The position numbers and the translations under genes are program-made. This document shows, piece by piece, positions 9,601-17,391 of a stretch of DNA of 52,983 nucleotides. The notes beneath the pieces are model-generated. The model searched no databases, was not told the DNA's origin, and worked only from the letters and a program-made list of their open reading frames with translations. The stretch comes from Woeseiaceae bacterium (GTDB lineage: Bacteria; Pseudomonadota; Gammaproteobacteria; Steroidobacterales; Woeseiaceae). Location of the stretch: positions 1-52,983 of the forward strand of contig JAQWOA010000029.1 of the NCBI GenBank assembly GCA_029246105.1, given 5' to 3'. Each line of letters opens with the position of its first letter. Position 1 is the stretch's first letter.

Positions 9601-9800
9601 AGGCGGGACTTGAAGTGTCAGATCGAATTACTTTGGGCATATCTGGTTCGGCAATAGTTGAGGCTACTTTGGCAGCACATCGTGATTACATCATGAGTGA
9701 GACGTTGGCTACAAAATGGGAAGTAGGTCAATCAAGCCCTCTATATAGTGACGTGAAGGAGCTTGGTGCGGATAGTTGGACTATAGAAATTAATCGTTAG
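6669..9800 (+). CDS. ileS: Isoleucyl-tRNA synthetase, type 2 (IleS2) with GIHH motif
   Basis: This class I aminoacyl-tRNA synthetase charges tRNA-Ile. The 1043-aa length and the opening FKEVKGRYDGPVLETEILEFW match the type 2 (eukaryote-like) IleRS rather than the ~940-aa type 1 usual in Gammaproteobacteria. The first ATP signature reads GIHH (residues 56-59, within NGKPGIHHVLAR) where most class I enzymes have HxGH. The second signature KMSKS is intact (592-596). Editing-domain segments (TTTPWTLPSN) and the WFDSGAMSYAQW region are present, followed by the anticodon-binding C-terminal part. The start is TTG at 6669, 7 nt after a strong GGAGG. The GXHH variant of IleRS2 has been described as hyper-resistant to mupirocin; that property is inferred here. 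The gene lacks the usual ribF/lspA neighbours, which suggests acquisition together with its T-box. Confidence 0.97.
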   Translation: MSFKEVKGRYDGPVLETEILEFWRKRDIFQKTLDQTEGKAQFSFNEGPPTANGKPGIHHVLARSFKDIFPRYKTMQGYHVLRKAGWDTHGLPVEHEVEKELGIFNKKEIEEKVGIAEFTKRCRDSVMHYIGDWEKMTERMGFWVNLDEAYYTLDNTYIESVWNLLQKIWDKDLIYRGYKVVPYDPRIGATLSSHELALGYKDVEDPSVIVRFKMQGEDNTYFLVWTTTPWTLPSNLALAVGDDINYSFCESEGQVLIVAEALHESVFRDIEYSLIKTVKGAELVGKRYEQLFGYLAVDAPNAFQVFSADFVSTESGTGIVHIAPAYGVDDLALGQANDLPVVHGVGLDGHFIDEVEPVKGQFFKDADKPLIRILKERDMMFRSERYLHSYPFGWRTGDPILYYAKNAWYIRTSKFRDRMTELNQTINWVPEHIKDGRFGNWLENNIDWALSRERFWGTPLPVWTNDCGDYHCVGSIGELEELTGRELSELDLHRPSVDEITFEKDGNTWQRVPEVIDCWFDSGAMSYAQWHYPFENKDKFKKNFPVDYICEAIDQTRGWFYTLHAISTLVSDSVAYKNCICLNLIVDKDSKKMSKSIGNIINPYDVFDTVGADALRWYFLARLSPDVLKRVSVDIVADVASSFINTFWNTYGFFVLYARLDDVDLSRKINPEDRPEIDRWALALLHKTITTVTDSLDKFDAKTAGESIESFVDQLSNWYVRRNRRRFWKSTDPEDTQAAYLTLYECLDAIHKLMAPFVPFLSENVYQNLVRNVYPDAPESVHMTDWPVADASWKNDELLFDIDIVQKLVGLARSARDQSGVRTRQPLARLLIRAPSDSAAKALDKHQDLILEELNVNAIEFIARDAGLVSYRIKPNLPRIGKLHGRLIPLIRKALEKADGGMIASAVANGETFDIVVGDQTITFESEDVLIETTSAEGYACAEDLGYLAALDTTLNDELISQGFARELVRSIQDARKQAGLEVSDRITLGISGSAIVEATLAAHRDYIMSETLATKWEVGQSSPLYSDVKELGADSWTIEINR

Positions 9801-10210
9801 AGGGGTGTATAGAAGATTCATAATTGGAGGTACCTGCTTGACCATAGCTCTGCCGCTGGTCACCAGTTCTGCCGCTGGTCACCAGTAAGGAAACAGTCAT
9901 GAGTCAATCGCTATTAACCATTATTTTGGACCTTCGCTTGTCTCATTATTGCACCATGAAATCTTTCTTTTGTTCCGATCGTGCCATTTCAGTCAAAAAA
10001 TTTTCTACTTGCGTGAGCTTCCTAAATTCTGTTATAAAAAACATGCGCAAGAATTTTGATACATAGTGAGTACATAAGGAACTGTGGCTCTGCAGGGGGC
10101 CAGGCTAGAGTAAGTAGTCAACACAACTCCTCAACTCCAAGAAAAAAAGCGTACAAGCTGCCAAAAGGGTATGAGCGGCAATATAAGAATGAAACGCTGG
10201 AGTGATAATA
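9801..10210. other. Intergenic region after ileS; possible short ORFs only
   Basis: Apart from the tandem duplication, the region holds two short open frames on the plus strand. One runs 9899-10066 (55 codons; ATG after AAGGA) and its product resembles nothing I know. The other ends with TGA at 10203-10205, overlapping the GTG at 10202 of the next gene. Its last 20 or so codons (KKAYKLPKGYERQYKNETLE) look protein-like, but I find no convincing start codon. No terminator for ileS is evident. Confidence 0.4.
9849..9886. repeat. Perfect 19-nt tandem duplication containing CTGGTCACCAG palindromes
   Basis: TCTGCCGCTGGTCACCAGT occurs twice head to tail (9849-9867 and 9868-9886). Each copy contains the odd-centred palindrome CTGGT-C-ACCAG. 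It sits 48 nt after the ileS stop, in a 400-nt gap. Confidence 0.9.
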
Positions 10211-10588
10211 ATGAATCACGTCGACCGCTTTCGCATCGCACTTACGATGTTGACTGGGAATGGACATATAAAACAAAGACTTATCAAGGCTTACGAAAGT
10301 AATCTCGTCGCCATAAATGAAGATGAGCTACCTATTTTACTACGTCAATCTTTTGCTGATCTTAGGCATCAGATGCACAGTGTAACTCCTCTAATCGGTG
10401 AGGGGCCTATCTGTGCTTCAGTTCGAAAAATGTCGCTTGATGAGGCTAGTAAATGTGCGGCGTCCATTGTGAGTATGTATGGTGAAATATCTGGAATTGA
10501 GGATACTGTCCCAGTGAAGGATGGAGTTAAGAAACTCATCTCTGATAAGAATCTTGCCGAGCGAATGTTTTGGGCGCAGAGTCACTGA
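10211..10588 (+). CDS. Conserved hypothetical protein, about 125 aa
   Basis: I do not recognise a named family. The product is a soluble protein without signal peptide or membrane segment. Its sequence has the look of a real, conserved protein: an N-terminal RFRIALTMLTGNGHIKQRLIKAYESNL, a central FADLRHQMHSVTPLIGEGPICASVRKMS, and an EASKCAASIVSMYGEI helix. I chose ATG at 10211, which lies 9 nt after TGGAG; an in-frame GTG at 10202 is the alternative. The gene precedes murI by about 90 nt on the same strand. No function is proposed. Confidence 0.7.
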   Translation: MNHVDRFRIALTMLTGNGHIKQRLIKAYESNLVAINEDELPILLRQSFADLRHQMHSVTPLIGEGPICASVRKMSLDEASKCAASIVSMYGEISGIEDTVPVKDGVKKLISDKNLAERMFWAQSH

Positions 10589-10682
10589 GTATTTAGTTTG
10601 ATCTAATTGGGTAATAGATATAGTTCTATAGCTCTGATTCGGGCATTTTTGCGGGATAGCTCGCATAGGGCACAATTTGAAA

Positions 10683-11507
10683 ATGACTACTCATACTGAT
10701 ACCTCATTACCTATAGGTGTTTTTGATTCTGGCGTTGGTGGGTTGACTGTTCTTAAGGCCATTCGTGAAGAATTACCTAACGAGAACCTTGTTTATCTTG
10801 GTGATACTGCAAGACTCCCGTATGGAACCAAGAGTACGGCATCCATTGAAAGTTACGCGAAGCAGGCGACGAAAAAGCTTCGTGAATATAATATCAAAAT
10901 ATTAGTAGTTGCCTGTAATACGGCATCGGCAGCAGCGATTGATACCTTGCAGCAGTATTTGGCTCCCATTCCAGTAATAGGTGTTGTAGAGCCAGGTGTT
11001 GAAGCAGCGATAACGGCGAGTATGGGTGATTCTTATCTTGTGCTGGCTACCGAGGCGACTGTGCGCCTTGGTGCTTATAGCAGGGCCATCAAAAAGCGTG
11101 ATTTAAATGCTAAGGTTCGCGAGCAATCATGTGAAATGTTGGTTGCCCTGGCTGAGGAAGGATGGACCAGCGGCCACATTGCTGATTCGATTGTTAGGCG
11201 ATATTTATTGGAGGCAGAGGACAAAACATTCAAGGCCGACTCAATTATCCTGGGGTGTACACATTTTCCTCTTCTGCGAGATACGATATCGAATATCGTT
11301 GGTGATGTTGTCGTTGTCGATTCAGCGGTTACAACCGCAGCTGTAGTTCGCGAGACTCTGACATCGCATAAAATAATGTCAATGGGTAAGCAGTCTGGTA
11401 CGCTAAAATTATTGGCCACCGATGGCACTCAGCGGTTCGCCCGTATTGGCGGAAATTTTCTTGGCCAATCTTTGACCGCGCAAAACGTCCAGCTTGTCGA
11501 TCTTTGA
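10683..11507 (+). CDS. murI: Glutamate racemase
   Basis: It interconverts L- and D-glutamate, supplying D-Glu for the peptidoglycan stem peptide, in the cytoplasm. The N-terminal GVFDSGVGGLTVLKAI is the family signature. The two catalytic cysteines lie in VVACNTASA and LGCTHFPLL. The GDTARLPYGTKS substrate loop is intact. The protein is about 274 aa from ATG 10683; a TTG two codons upstream is also open. No good ribosome site precedes either codon. Other cell-wall genes (mpl, uppP) lie elsewhere in the window. Confidence 0.96.
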   Translation: MTTHTDTSLPIGVFDSGVGGLTVLKAIREELPNENLVYLGDTARLPYGTKSTASIESYAKQATKKLREYNIKILVVACNTASAAAIDTLQQYLAPIPVIGVVEPGVEAAITASMGDSYLVLATEATVRLGAYSRAIKKRDLNAKVREQSCEMLVALAEEGWTSGHIADSIVRRYLLEAEDKTFKADSIILGCTHFPLLRDTISNIVGDVVVVDSAVTTAAVVRETLTSHKIMSMGKQSGTLKLLATDGTQRFARIGGNFLGQSLTAQNVQLVDL

Positions 11508-11576
11508 TGTTCACTAACTTATGAACTGATTCATCCTATATGATAATTTTTAAATGATTATGTTTTAGAGGAAGCT

Positions 11577-13238
11577 GTGAGTTTCCAATTTTTATTTCGC
11601 CAGTCAAGCGTCATAGCTCTATGCATTATAATAACGTCTTGCGCACCTGAATCAGGGCCAGCAGAGCTGGATACTCGGCCACTCGAATTGGATACACCTC
11701 GGCTTAATAAGTATGCAGACTTCATCCTGACCGCAGATCTTAATAATCTTTCAAATAATCAAAAGAAGATGATTAGTTTGCTGATCGATGCATCAAAAAT
11801 TATGGACAATCTTTATTGGCGTCAGAGCTACGGTGACAATTATAAAACGTGGCTGGAATTGATCGATGATGCAGATATTCGGCGAATTGCAGAGCTAAAT
11901 TACGGCCCATGGGATCGATTGGAAGACAATAAACCGTTTATGGAGAGTGTCGGCGCCAGGCCACTTGGAGCCAATTTCTATCCGACAGATATGACCAAAG
12001 AAGAGCTTGAGAGGGCTTATTTGCCTGGTAAGAATAGTCATTATTCACTTATTCGTCGCGACGAAGAAGGTATGTTAAAACTGATTCCGTATCACGTTGC
12101 CTACAACAATGAACTTAAAGTAGCTGCTAAGTTACTTTACGATGCCGCAGAGCATTCTGACAGTAAAGATTTTGGTAATTTTCTTAAGCTTCGCGCTGCA
12201 GCATTAATTAGCGATGAATATCAGGTTAGTGATATGTTTTGGACGGACGTCCAAGGCAATGATATTGACATTGTCATTGGTCCAATAAAATCTTATGAAG
12301 ATACCTTTCTTGGTTACCGTAAATCCTATGAATCGCATGTACTGGTGAAGGATCTCGAATGGAGTGAGCGACTAAGTCGATTTGCAAGTTTCCTACCAAT
12401 ATTGCAAGAAAGCTTACCGGTTTCGAACGAGTATAAACTGGAAGTGCCAAATTTAAGTTTAAATTTGAATATTTACGATGCTGTTTATTATGCAGGCGCT
12501 AGTAATGTTGCGAATAAAGTTACCGAAAATATGTTTAATGATGAGAGTTCGTGGCCAACAAATAGCAAGCGTCGTTTGCAGCCGAAGAATGTTATGCGTG
12601 CTAAGTTCGATAAGTTCGTCGAACAAATCGCACATGTATTGATTGATCAATCGCAGCAGCCTGATGTGTCTTTCGACGCATTCTTCTTTAACATAATGTT
12701 TAACGAGCTAGCACATAATATTGGCATTAAGAATACGATCGATGGTCGTGGAAAGGTTCGTGAAGTATTGCTCGATATGTCAACGAGCATAGAGGAAGCT
12801 AAAGCCGATATTCTGGGGCTATATATGATTACTGAGCTTCATAAGGCTGGCGAACTCGGCGATGTTGATTTGCATGACCACTATGTAACATTTATGGCGG
12901 AGTCATTCTGTTCAATTCGATTTGGTGCGTTGAATGCACATAGTAAAGCGAAGATACTGCTATTTAATTTTTTTCAGGATCAAGGTGCTTTTGTGCGTGA
13001 TATGGAGAGTGGCCGATATCATGTCGATTTTGATCAGATGAATATTGCGATTACGAGATTGTCACAGTTGTTATTAACGATACAAGGTGATGGTGATTAT
13101 GAAGGTGCAGTTGAGTTTATGGAATCATACGGAACCATCAAATTACAAATGCAGAGTGACCTGAATAGTCTGTTTCAAACGAATATTCCGGTTGGTATTG
13201 CTTTCCGGCAAGGTAAATCAGAGCTTAATATTGAATAG
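11577..13238 (+). CDS. Lipoprotein related to M49 (dipeptidyl-peptidase III-like) zinc peptidases, degenerate zinc site
   Basis: This 553-aa protein starts at GTG after a GAGGA ribosome site. Residues 1-22 form a lipoprotein signal ending in the lipobox ITSC, with Cys22 as lipidation site, so it should be anchored in the envelope. The body resembles the bacterial M49-related family (YADFILTADLNNLSNNQKKMISLLIDASKIMDNLYWRQ is cited only by position: residues about 42-80). The second metal motif EEAKAD is intact at 406-411. The first motif, normally HExxH, reads NELAH (376-380), so the first zinc-ligand histidine is asparagine (codon AAC at 12702-12704). The glutamate and second histidine remain. 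It may be a catalytically dead or altered relative. No operon partner is obvious. Confidence 0.75.
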   Translation: MSFQFLFRQSSVIALCIIITSCAPESGPAELDTRPLELDTPRLNKYADFILTADLNNLSNNQKKMISLLIDASKIMDNLYWRQSYGDNYKTWLELIDDADIRRIAELNYGPWDRLEDNKPFMESVGARPLGANFYPTDMTKEELERAYLPGKNSHYSLIRRDEEGMLKLIPYHVAYNNELKVAAKLLYDAAEHSDSKDFGNFLKLRAAALISDEYQVSDMFWTDVQGNDIDIVIGPIKSYEDTFLGYRKSYESHVLVKDLEWSERLSRFASFLPILQESLPVSNEYKLEVPNLSLNLNIYDAVYYAGASNVANKVTENMFNDESSWPTNSKRRLQPKNVMRAKFDKFVEQIAHVLIDQSQQPDVSFDAFFFNIMFNELAHNIGIKNTIDGRGKVREVLLDMSTSIEEAKADILGLYMITELHKAGELGDVDLHDHYVTFMAESFCSIRFGALNAHSKAKILLFNFFQDQGAFVRDMESGRYHVDFDQMNIAITRLSQLLLTIQGDGDYEGAVEFMESYGTIKLQMQSDLNSLFQTNIPVGIAFRQGKSELNIE

Positions 13239-13360
13239 ATTATTTTGAATTCAACAATGAGGTTGGGTGGTATCGACATAGAATGCAGCCACATCATTGG
13301 TGCAAATCAGGCCGCTTATCAAATCGCAATTATTGCTAAGGTACCTTGTAACATGATGCT

Positions 13361-13966
13361 TTAGTGATTGGTGTCTATCATGCGAAGGAACTCAATACGG
13401 GTTCGCGCATCTTTCCTGAAGGCACCAACCATTTGGCTTGTTACCATTGATACATCAGTCTTATGAATGCCACGTGTTGTCATACACTGGTGTTTGGCTT
13501 CAATGACGACGCCGACGCCTTTTGGCTGTAAAACATCTTGGATACAATTGGCGATTTGCGCAGTCAATTTTTCTTGAACCTGAAAGCGACGAGCAAAAGT
13601 CTCTACGACACGTGCTAGTTTACTTATACCGACAACTTTATTTCTTGGTAAATAGCCGACGTGGGCTTTACCAATTATAGGTGCCATGTGATGTTCGCAG
13701 TGCGATTCAAAAGCGATATCACGGAGTACGATCATTTCATCATAGCCTTCCACTTCTTCAAAGGTACGTTCGAGATATTCGAGAGGGTTCTGGCTATATC
13801 CGCTAAACCAATCTTCATAAGCGCGCGCAACGCGCCTAGGTGTATCGATAAGGCCTTCACGGCGAGTGTCTTCACCTGCCCATAACAATAAAGTTTGGAC
13901 GGCTTCCTCAGCTTGTTTACGACTGGGCTTGCGTGGTTTAGCTTGTTTTTTCTTTTTGAAGGCCAT
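13361..13966 (-). CDS. folE: GTP cyclohydrolase I (type I, FolE)
   Basis: It converts GTP to 7,8-dihydroneopterin triphosphate, the first step of folate synthesis. The 201-aa protein has a lysine-rich N-terminal extension (about residues 3-17) before the enzyme fold. Zinc ligands are Cys90 and His93 in SHCEHHMAP and Cys161 in [26 protein letters not shown] and QEKLTAQIA are further family signatures. It points leftward and converges with the M49-like gene. Later folate genes folB and folK are in this window but about 14 kb away. Confidence 0.97.
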   Translation of the reverse strand: MAFKKKKQAKPRKPSRKQAEEAVQTLLLWAGEDTRREGLIDTPRRVARAYEDWFSGYSQNPLEYLERTFEEVEGYDEMIVLRDIAFESHCEHHMAPIIGKAHVGYLPRNKVVGISKLARVVETFARRFQVQEKLTAQIANCIQDVLQPKGVGVVIEAKHQCMTTRGIHKTDVSMVTSQMVGAFRKDARTRIEFLRMIDTNH

Positions 13967-14009
13967 GCGTGAATCTTACAGAGCGTTAAGGGTCTTTGGC
14001 TAGTGCAAC

Positions 14010-14594
14010 TTAAATATCAAAGCTGATGCCAGTACTACGGAGACCACAGTAACCGTTAGGATTTTTGGCAAGATACTGCTGATGATAATCTTCAGCATAG
14101 TGAAAAACATCTAATGGAGAGATTTCAGTGGTTATTTGACCTAATCCCACTTTCTTTAATTCGTTCTGATATATAGCGAGCGATTCTTTGGCGATGAGAT
14201 ACTGCTCACCACCACTCGTCTGGATGATAGAGCGATATTGAGTGCCAATATCGTTTCCTTGGCGATTGCCTTGAGTGGGATCGTGATTTTCCCAGAAAAT
14301 TTTAAGTAATTTGATATAGCTAATAACGATTGGTTCATAAATAACCATGACGACTTCGGCATGTCCAGTTGCTCCAGTGCAAATCTGTTTGTAGTTTGGA
14401 TTGGGAGAGTTTCCGCCAGCGAAGCCTACAGCTGTTGAGAAGACACCGTCTGCCTCCCAAAAGCATTTCTCCGCACCCCAAAAACATCCGAGTCCAAATA
14501 TAGCTTTTTGCAATTCTGCTGCAAAGGGCTCCTGAATTGGATTGCCGTTAACGAAATGACAGTTGGGGTTTTTTGCCTGACTATTGCTTATCAC
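14010..14594 (-). CDS. msrA: Peptide methionine-(S)-sulfoxide reductase MsrA
   Basis: It reduces the S-epimer of methionine sulfoxide in proteins, using thioredoxin, in the cytoplasm. The catalytic Cys37 lies in GLGCFWGAEKCFW. The family segments GYAGG-like VGFAGGNSPNPNYKQICTG, GHAEVV and FWENHDPTQGNRQGNDIGTQYRS follow in order. A C-terminal cysteine in NGYCGLRSTG fits the resolving role. The protein is 194 aa with no signal peptide; residues 1-30 are an extension seen in some members. It complements the periplasmic MsrPQ system at 3.8-5.4 kb. Confidence 0.96.
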   Translation of the reverse strand: MISNSQAKNPNCHFVNGNPIQEPFAAELQKAIFGLGCFWGAEKCFWEADGVFSTAVGFAGGNSPNPNYKQICTGATGHAEVVMVIYEPIVISYIKLLKIFWENHDPTQGNRQGNDIGTQYRSIIQTSGGEQYLIAKESLAIYQNELKKVGLGQITTEISPLDVFHYAEDYHQQYLAKNPNGYCGLRSTGISFDI

Positions 14595-14713
14595 TTTCTC
14601 TCTTTTTAATTTTTACTAGGATTGATAGTACGCGACACAACATTGTTGTTCTATGATATCGCTTTTATTTGAAGCGCTCTGTGATTGATTAGATCTGATC
14701 TTAGTCGATTACT

Positions 14714-16129
14714 TTATTTTTTTATTCTTTTCTTTAGTACTTCAAGATCCCTTGATCTATAGAAAAACGGATGCTCGAAAACAATGCCAATAGTTTCCAT
14801 AAGTTTTCCATTGACGATTTTTGGACGATAGATTCTATTGCGAATTTCTCTTTGAATTATTTGCCGCATATCACTAAATTCTGCTGGAAAAACCTCAGAT
14901 TGCAGATTTTGAACGCGGCCACGTGCCGATATATTGTATCGAGCTACGACTCGTCCAGTGATTATATTGTCAGGCGATGTACTCTTATTTGATGGGTTGC
15001 CAGCGTATATCGGCAATTGGTTTGTTCTCATCGGTACAATTGGCAAAGCGCCTGACAATAATTCACTGCGCAAAGACAAGTGTTCCTCATTGATGGACAA
15101 ATATTGCCAGATATCTGCATAGATTCTTCGTGCGCGGCCAATTGATCCTGAGTAAATATAGTAGTCAGCAAGCGCTAACTGTGCAGTCACATATTCGCGC
15201 TCATCAATATCTTCAAATTTTTCTGCTATCCGCGCACTTCGTTTAAAATATGTTTCCCCAGTTAACATTCCTCTGTCACTTTCATCGAAGGTCCTATCGA
15301 TAAAGTAGAGTGATTCACCAAGTTTGCGCAGAGGCTTAATCAGTAGTCTACTATTCTTTTCATAGTTCGATTCAATGATTCGAATTACTTTTCTGTAAGT
15401 TGCTCGTTCGTCTTTATAGTGCCCCGTACGGCTTTGCCAAGCAGCGCGTTTCATTAATAATGGCAATAAACTTATAGGGTCGCTTTCGAAATTCTTAACG
15501 TTCAGGATGTGTATCCTGTCGATAGCATTGCGAGCTTCTTGTATATTTCCTATTCGAATGAAAGTCTCCGCAATTGATTCGAGAATTTCTATTTGGTCAC
15601 GGTTGTGCGGTCCTTCATTAACATGTGTTATATGTGCGGCTTGATAAAATGTTTTATTTGCTTGATCGGGCCTCCCGCTCGCCAATTGAGACGCACCCAA
15701 TCCTTTAAGTGGGCCAATTAATGCTTTATCGAGTGGGCCTTCAACTGCTTCAATAATTTCTATAGCTGATGTGAGGTTCTGAATGGCTGCATTGTATTGA
15801 CCGATTGCATGTTGCACTACACCTAAATTGTTTAGTGCATTAGCTGTTTCCTTGGATCCCAATCCATAAATTCGAATTGCAATTTCGACGATTCTTTTGG
15901 CGGTATTATCTGCTTCATCAAGCGTGCCAGCTTGCATGAGCTTTCTGTAGCGAGCGAATTCTTTGAGTAACTGTTCCTCAGTTGTGATATTTAATTCGTC
16001 GCCCGAAAAAACTGGAAGTAAACTTTCAGTGGTGGCAACTATTTGCTCTGAAGCTCTGATGATTTTATTGACACTAGGGCTCTGCGCTTCTGAAATTGGC
16101 ATAAAGAATACTAATAGCAGTAAAGCCAA
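14714..16129 (-). CDS. Exported TPR protein with C-terminal TonB-like domain
   Basis: The predicted product starts with a hydrophobic segment ending in EAQS, a signal peptide. It continues with TPR-like helical repeats (about residues 50-370) such as ETANALNNLGVVQHAIGQYNAAIQN. The last 90 residues (ITGRVVARYNISARGRVQNL to the end) resemble the TonB C-terminal domain, where the usual YP-x-A region is replaced by RIYRPKI. The called TTG start at 16129 leaves the signal without a basic n-region. Seven further in-frame codons upstream encode KRKTYSK, so the true start probably lies upstream at a non-ATG codon. Role unknown; it may be an envelope scaffold. Next gene upstream is an MscS channel on the same strand. 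Confidence 0.75.
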   Translation of the reverse strand: MALLLLVFFMPISEAQSPSVNKIIRASEQIVATTESLLPVFSGDELNITTEEQLLKEFARYRKLMQAGTLDEADNTAKRIVEIAIRIYGLGSKETANALNNLGVVQHAIGQYNAAIQNLTSAIEIIEAVEGPLDKALIGPLKGLGASQLASGRPDQANKTFYQAAHITHVNEGPHNRDQIEILESIAETFIRIGNIQEARNAIDRIHILNVKNFESDPISLLPLLMKRAAWQSRTGHYKDERATYRKVIRIIESNYEKNSRLLIKPLRKLGESLYFIDRTFDESDRGMLTGETYFKRSARIAEKFEDIDEREYVTAQLALADYYIYSGSIGRARRIYADIWQYLSINEEHLSLRSELLSGALPIVPMRTNQLPIYAGNPSNKSTSPDNIITGRVVARYNISARGRVQNLQSEVFPAEFSDMRQIIQREIRNRIYRPKIVNGKLMETIGIVFEHPFFYRSRDLEVLKKRIKK

Positions 16130-16217
16130 CTTAGAATACGTCTTTCTTTTAATTATTTGTTTTTGAATTTTTTTATCCAGAAATTGAATCGTTCAATATG
16201 TTGCCCTATATAGAAGA

Positions 16218-17087
16218 TTAATCATTAGTTCTTTGATTATATATATGTACATCTTGTTGTGGGTATGGGAAGGAGATGCTTTCTTTATCGAATTGCTTCT
16301 TAATAGCCTCAGTCATATCAAACATAACACCCCAGTAATCTGTAGATTTGACCCATGGCCGTACAACGAAATTGACGCTGCTGTCTGCGAGTTCAGATAC
16401 TGCGATCGTTGTTGCGGGCTCAGCTAGAATTCTTTTATCAGTAGCGATAAGGTCTTGCAATGTTTTGCGAACTTTTTCTAGGTCGTCGTTGTAACTAACA
16501 CCTATCACCATGTCGACTCGTCGTATGTCATTTGCTGAATAGTTCGTTATGACGCTATTCATAATCTGACTGTTTGGTACGATGATTTTTTTGTTATCAG
16601 CCGTATTGAGAATAGTTGTCAAAATTTGCACTTGCTCTACACTGCCCGCGATACTCGCCGCTTCAATCCAGTCGCCGACGCGATATGGCCGAAACAAGAC
16701 GATCAATACACCCGATGCGAAGTTTGAAAGTGATCCTTGTAACGCAAGTCCAACTGCGAGACCAGCAGCACCAAATATTGCGATGAACGATGTAGTTTCG
16801 ACACCCAATGCTCCGATGGATGCAATGATGACTACAATCATTAATGATATTTGTATTAAGTTGCAGATAAAAGTTTCAAGGGTTTTATCGATAGCCTGCT
16901 TCGTCATAATTTTGCTAGTTGCGCCGACTATCAATCGGATAATAAATTTACCGATAAAAAATATCGCAAGTGCAGTGGCAAGCTTTATTGCGAAATCTAT
17001 TCCCAAATCAACACCTTTATCTTTCAAAAGCATCGGCAGTGTTGACCAGTCAAATGCTGTCAATTCGGTTGTTGTGTCTTCATGCAT
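16218..17087 (-). CDS. Small-conductance mechanosensitive channel, MscS family
   Basis: This is an inner-membrane channel that opens on membrane tension during hypo-osmotic shock. The 289-aa length matches E. coli MscS (286 aa). It has three transmembrane helices: about residues 30-50, 70-95 and the pore-lining TM3 with its Ala/Gly-rich pattern FGAAGLAVGLALQGSLSNFASG. The beta-domain motif FRPYRVGDWIEAASIAGSVEQVQ and the vestibule motif VPNSQIMNSVITNYS follow. It is a short standard member without an N-terminal extension. The next downstream gene is the TPR/TonB-C protein, about 90 nt away. Confidence 0.95.
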   Translation of the reverse strand: MHEDTTTELTAFDWSTLPMLLKDKGVDLGIDFAIKLATALAIFFIGKFIIRLIVGATSKIMTKQAIDKTLETFICNLIQISLMIVVIIASIGALGVETTSFIAIFGAAGLAVGLALQGSLSNFASGVLIVLFRPYRVGDWIEAASIAGSVEQVQILTTILNTADNKKIIVPNSQIMNSVITNYSANDIRRVDMVIGVSYNDDLEKVRKTLQDLIATDKRILAEPATTIAVSELADSSVNFVVRPWVKSTDYWGVMFDMTEAIKKQFDKESISFPYPQQDVHIYNQRTND

Positions 17088-17391
17088 CAGAAATATTCTC
17101 TTATTTATTATTCCATAATATATTTGAATCTAGATTGACACCGAAAAAATTGGGCAACCTCTAGGCTTTGATACGCTTTTTTGACATTAAAATAGTATCT
17201 GGCAGATTGCGATCTGCCAAGTAAAGATTACTATCTGGGTGAATCTGTTGATTGAGGGGGTTAATATTGAATCCAAATAAGGCAACTGTGGTCTTGCGTC
17301 GATGGTCTCAGCCTATACAATTAATGATATTTACTTAATGAATCTTATAGAAAGCTCCCTCTATAAATAAGAAGATATTAAAAGCTAAAAA
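17088..17391. other. Intergenic region between divergent MscS and rhomboid genes, with a perfect hairpin
   Basis: The 304-nt gap must hold the divergent promoters. A perfect 8-bp hairpin (TGGCAGAT at 17200-17207, loop TGCG, ATCTGCCA at 17212-17219) is present. A TTGACA hexamer lies at 17181-17186 but no good -10 follows at 17 nt. No gene is evident. Confidence 0.5.

Noticed and set aside
11075-11428. Minus-strand frame of 117 codons inside murI
   Set aside because: It lies wholly within a clearly recognised gene on the other strand and resembles no protein family.
17181-17210. Sigma-70 promoter for the rhomboid gene from TTGACA at 17181
   Set aside because: No acceptable -10 hexamer lies 16-18 nt downstream, and the hairpin at 17200-17219 occupies that place.
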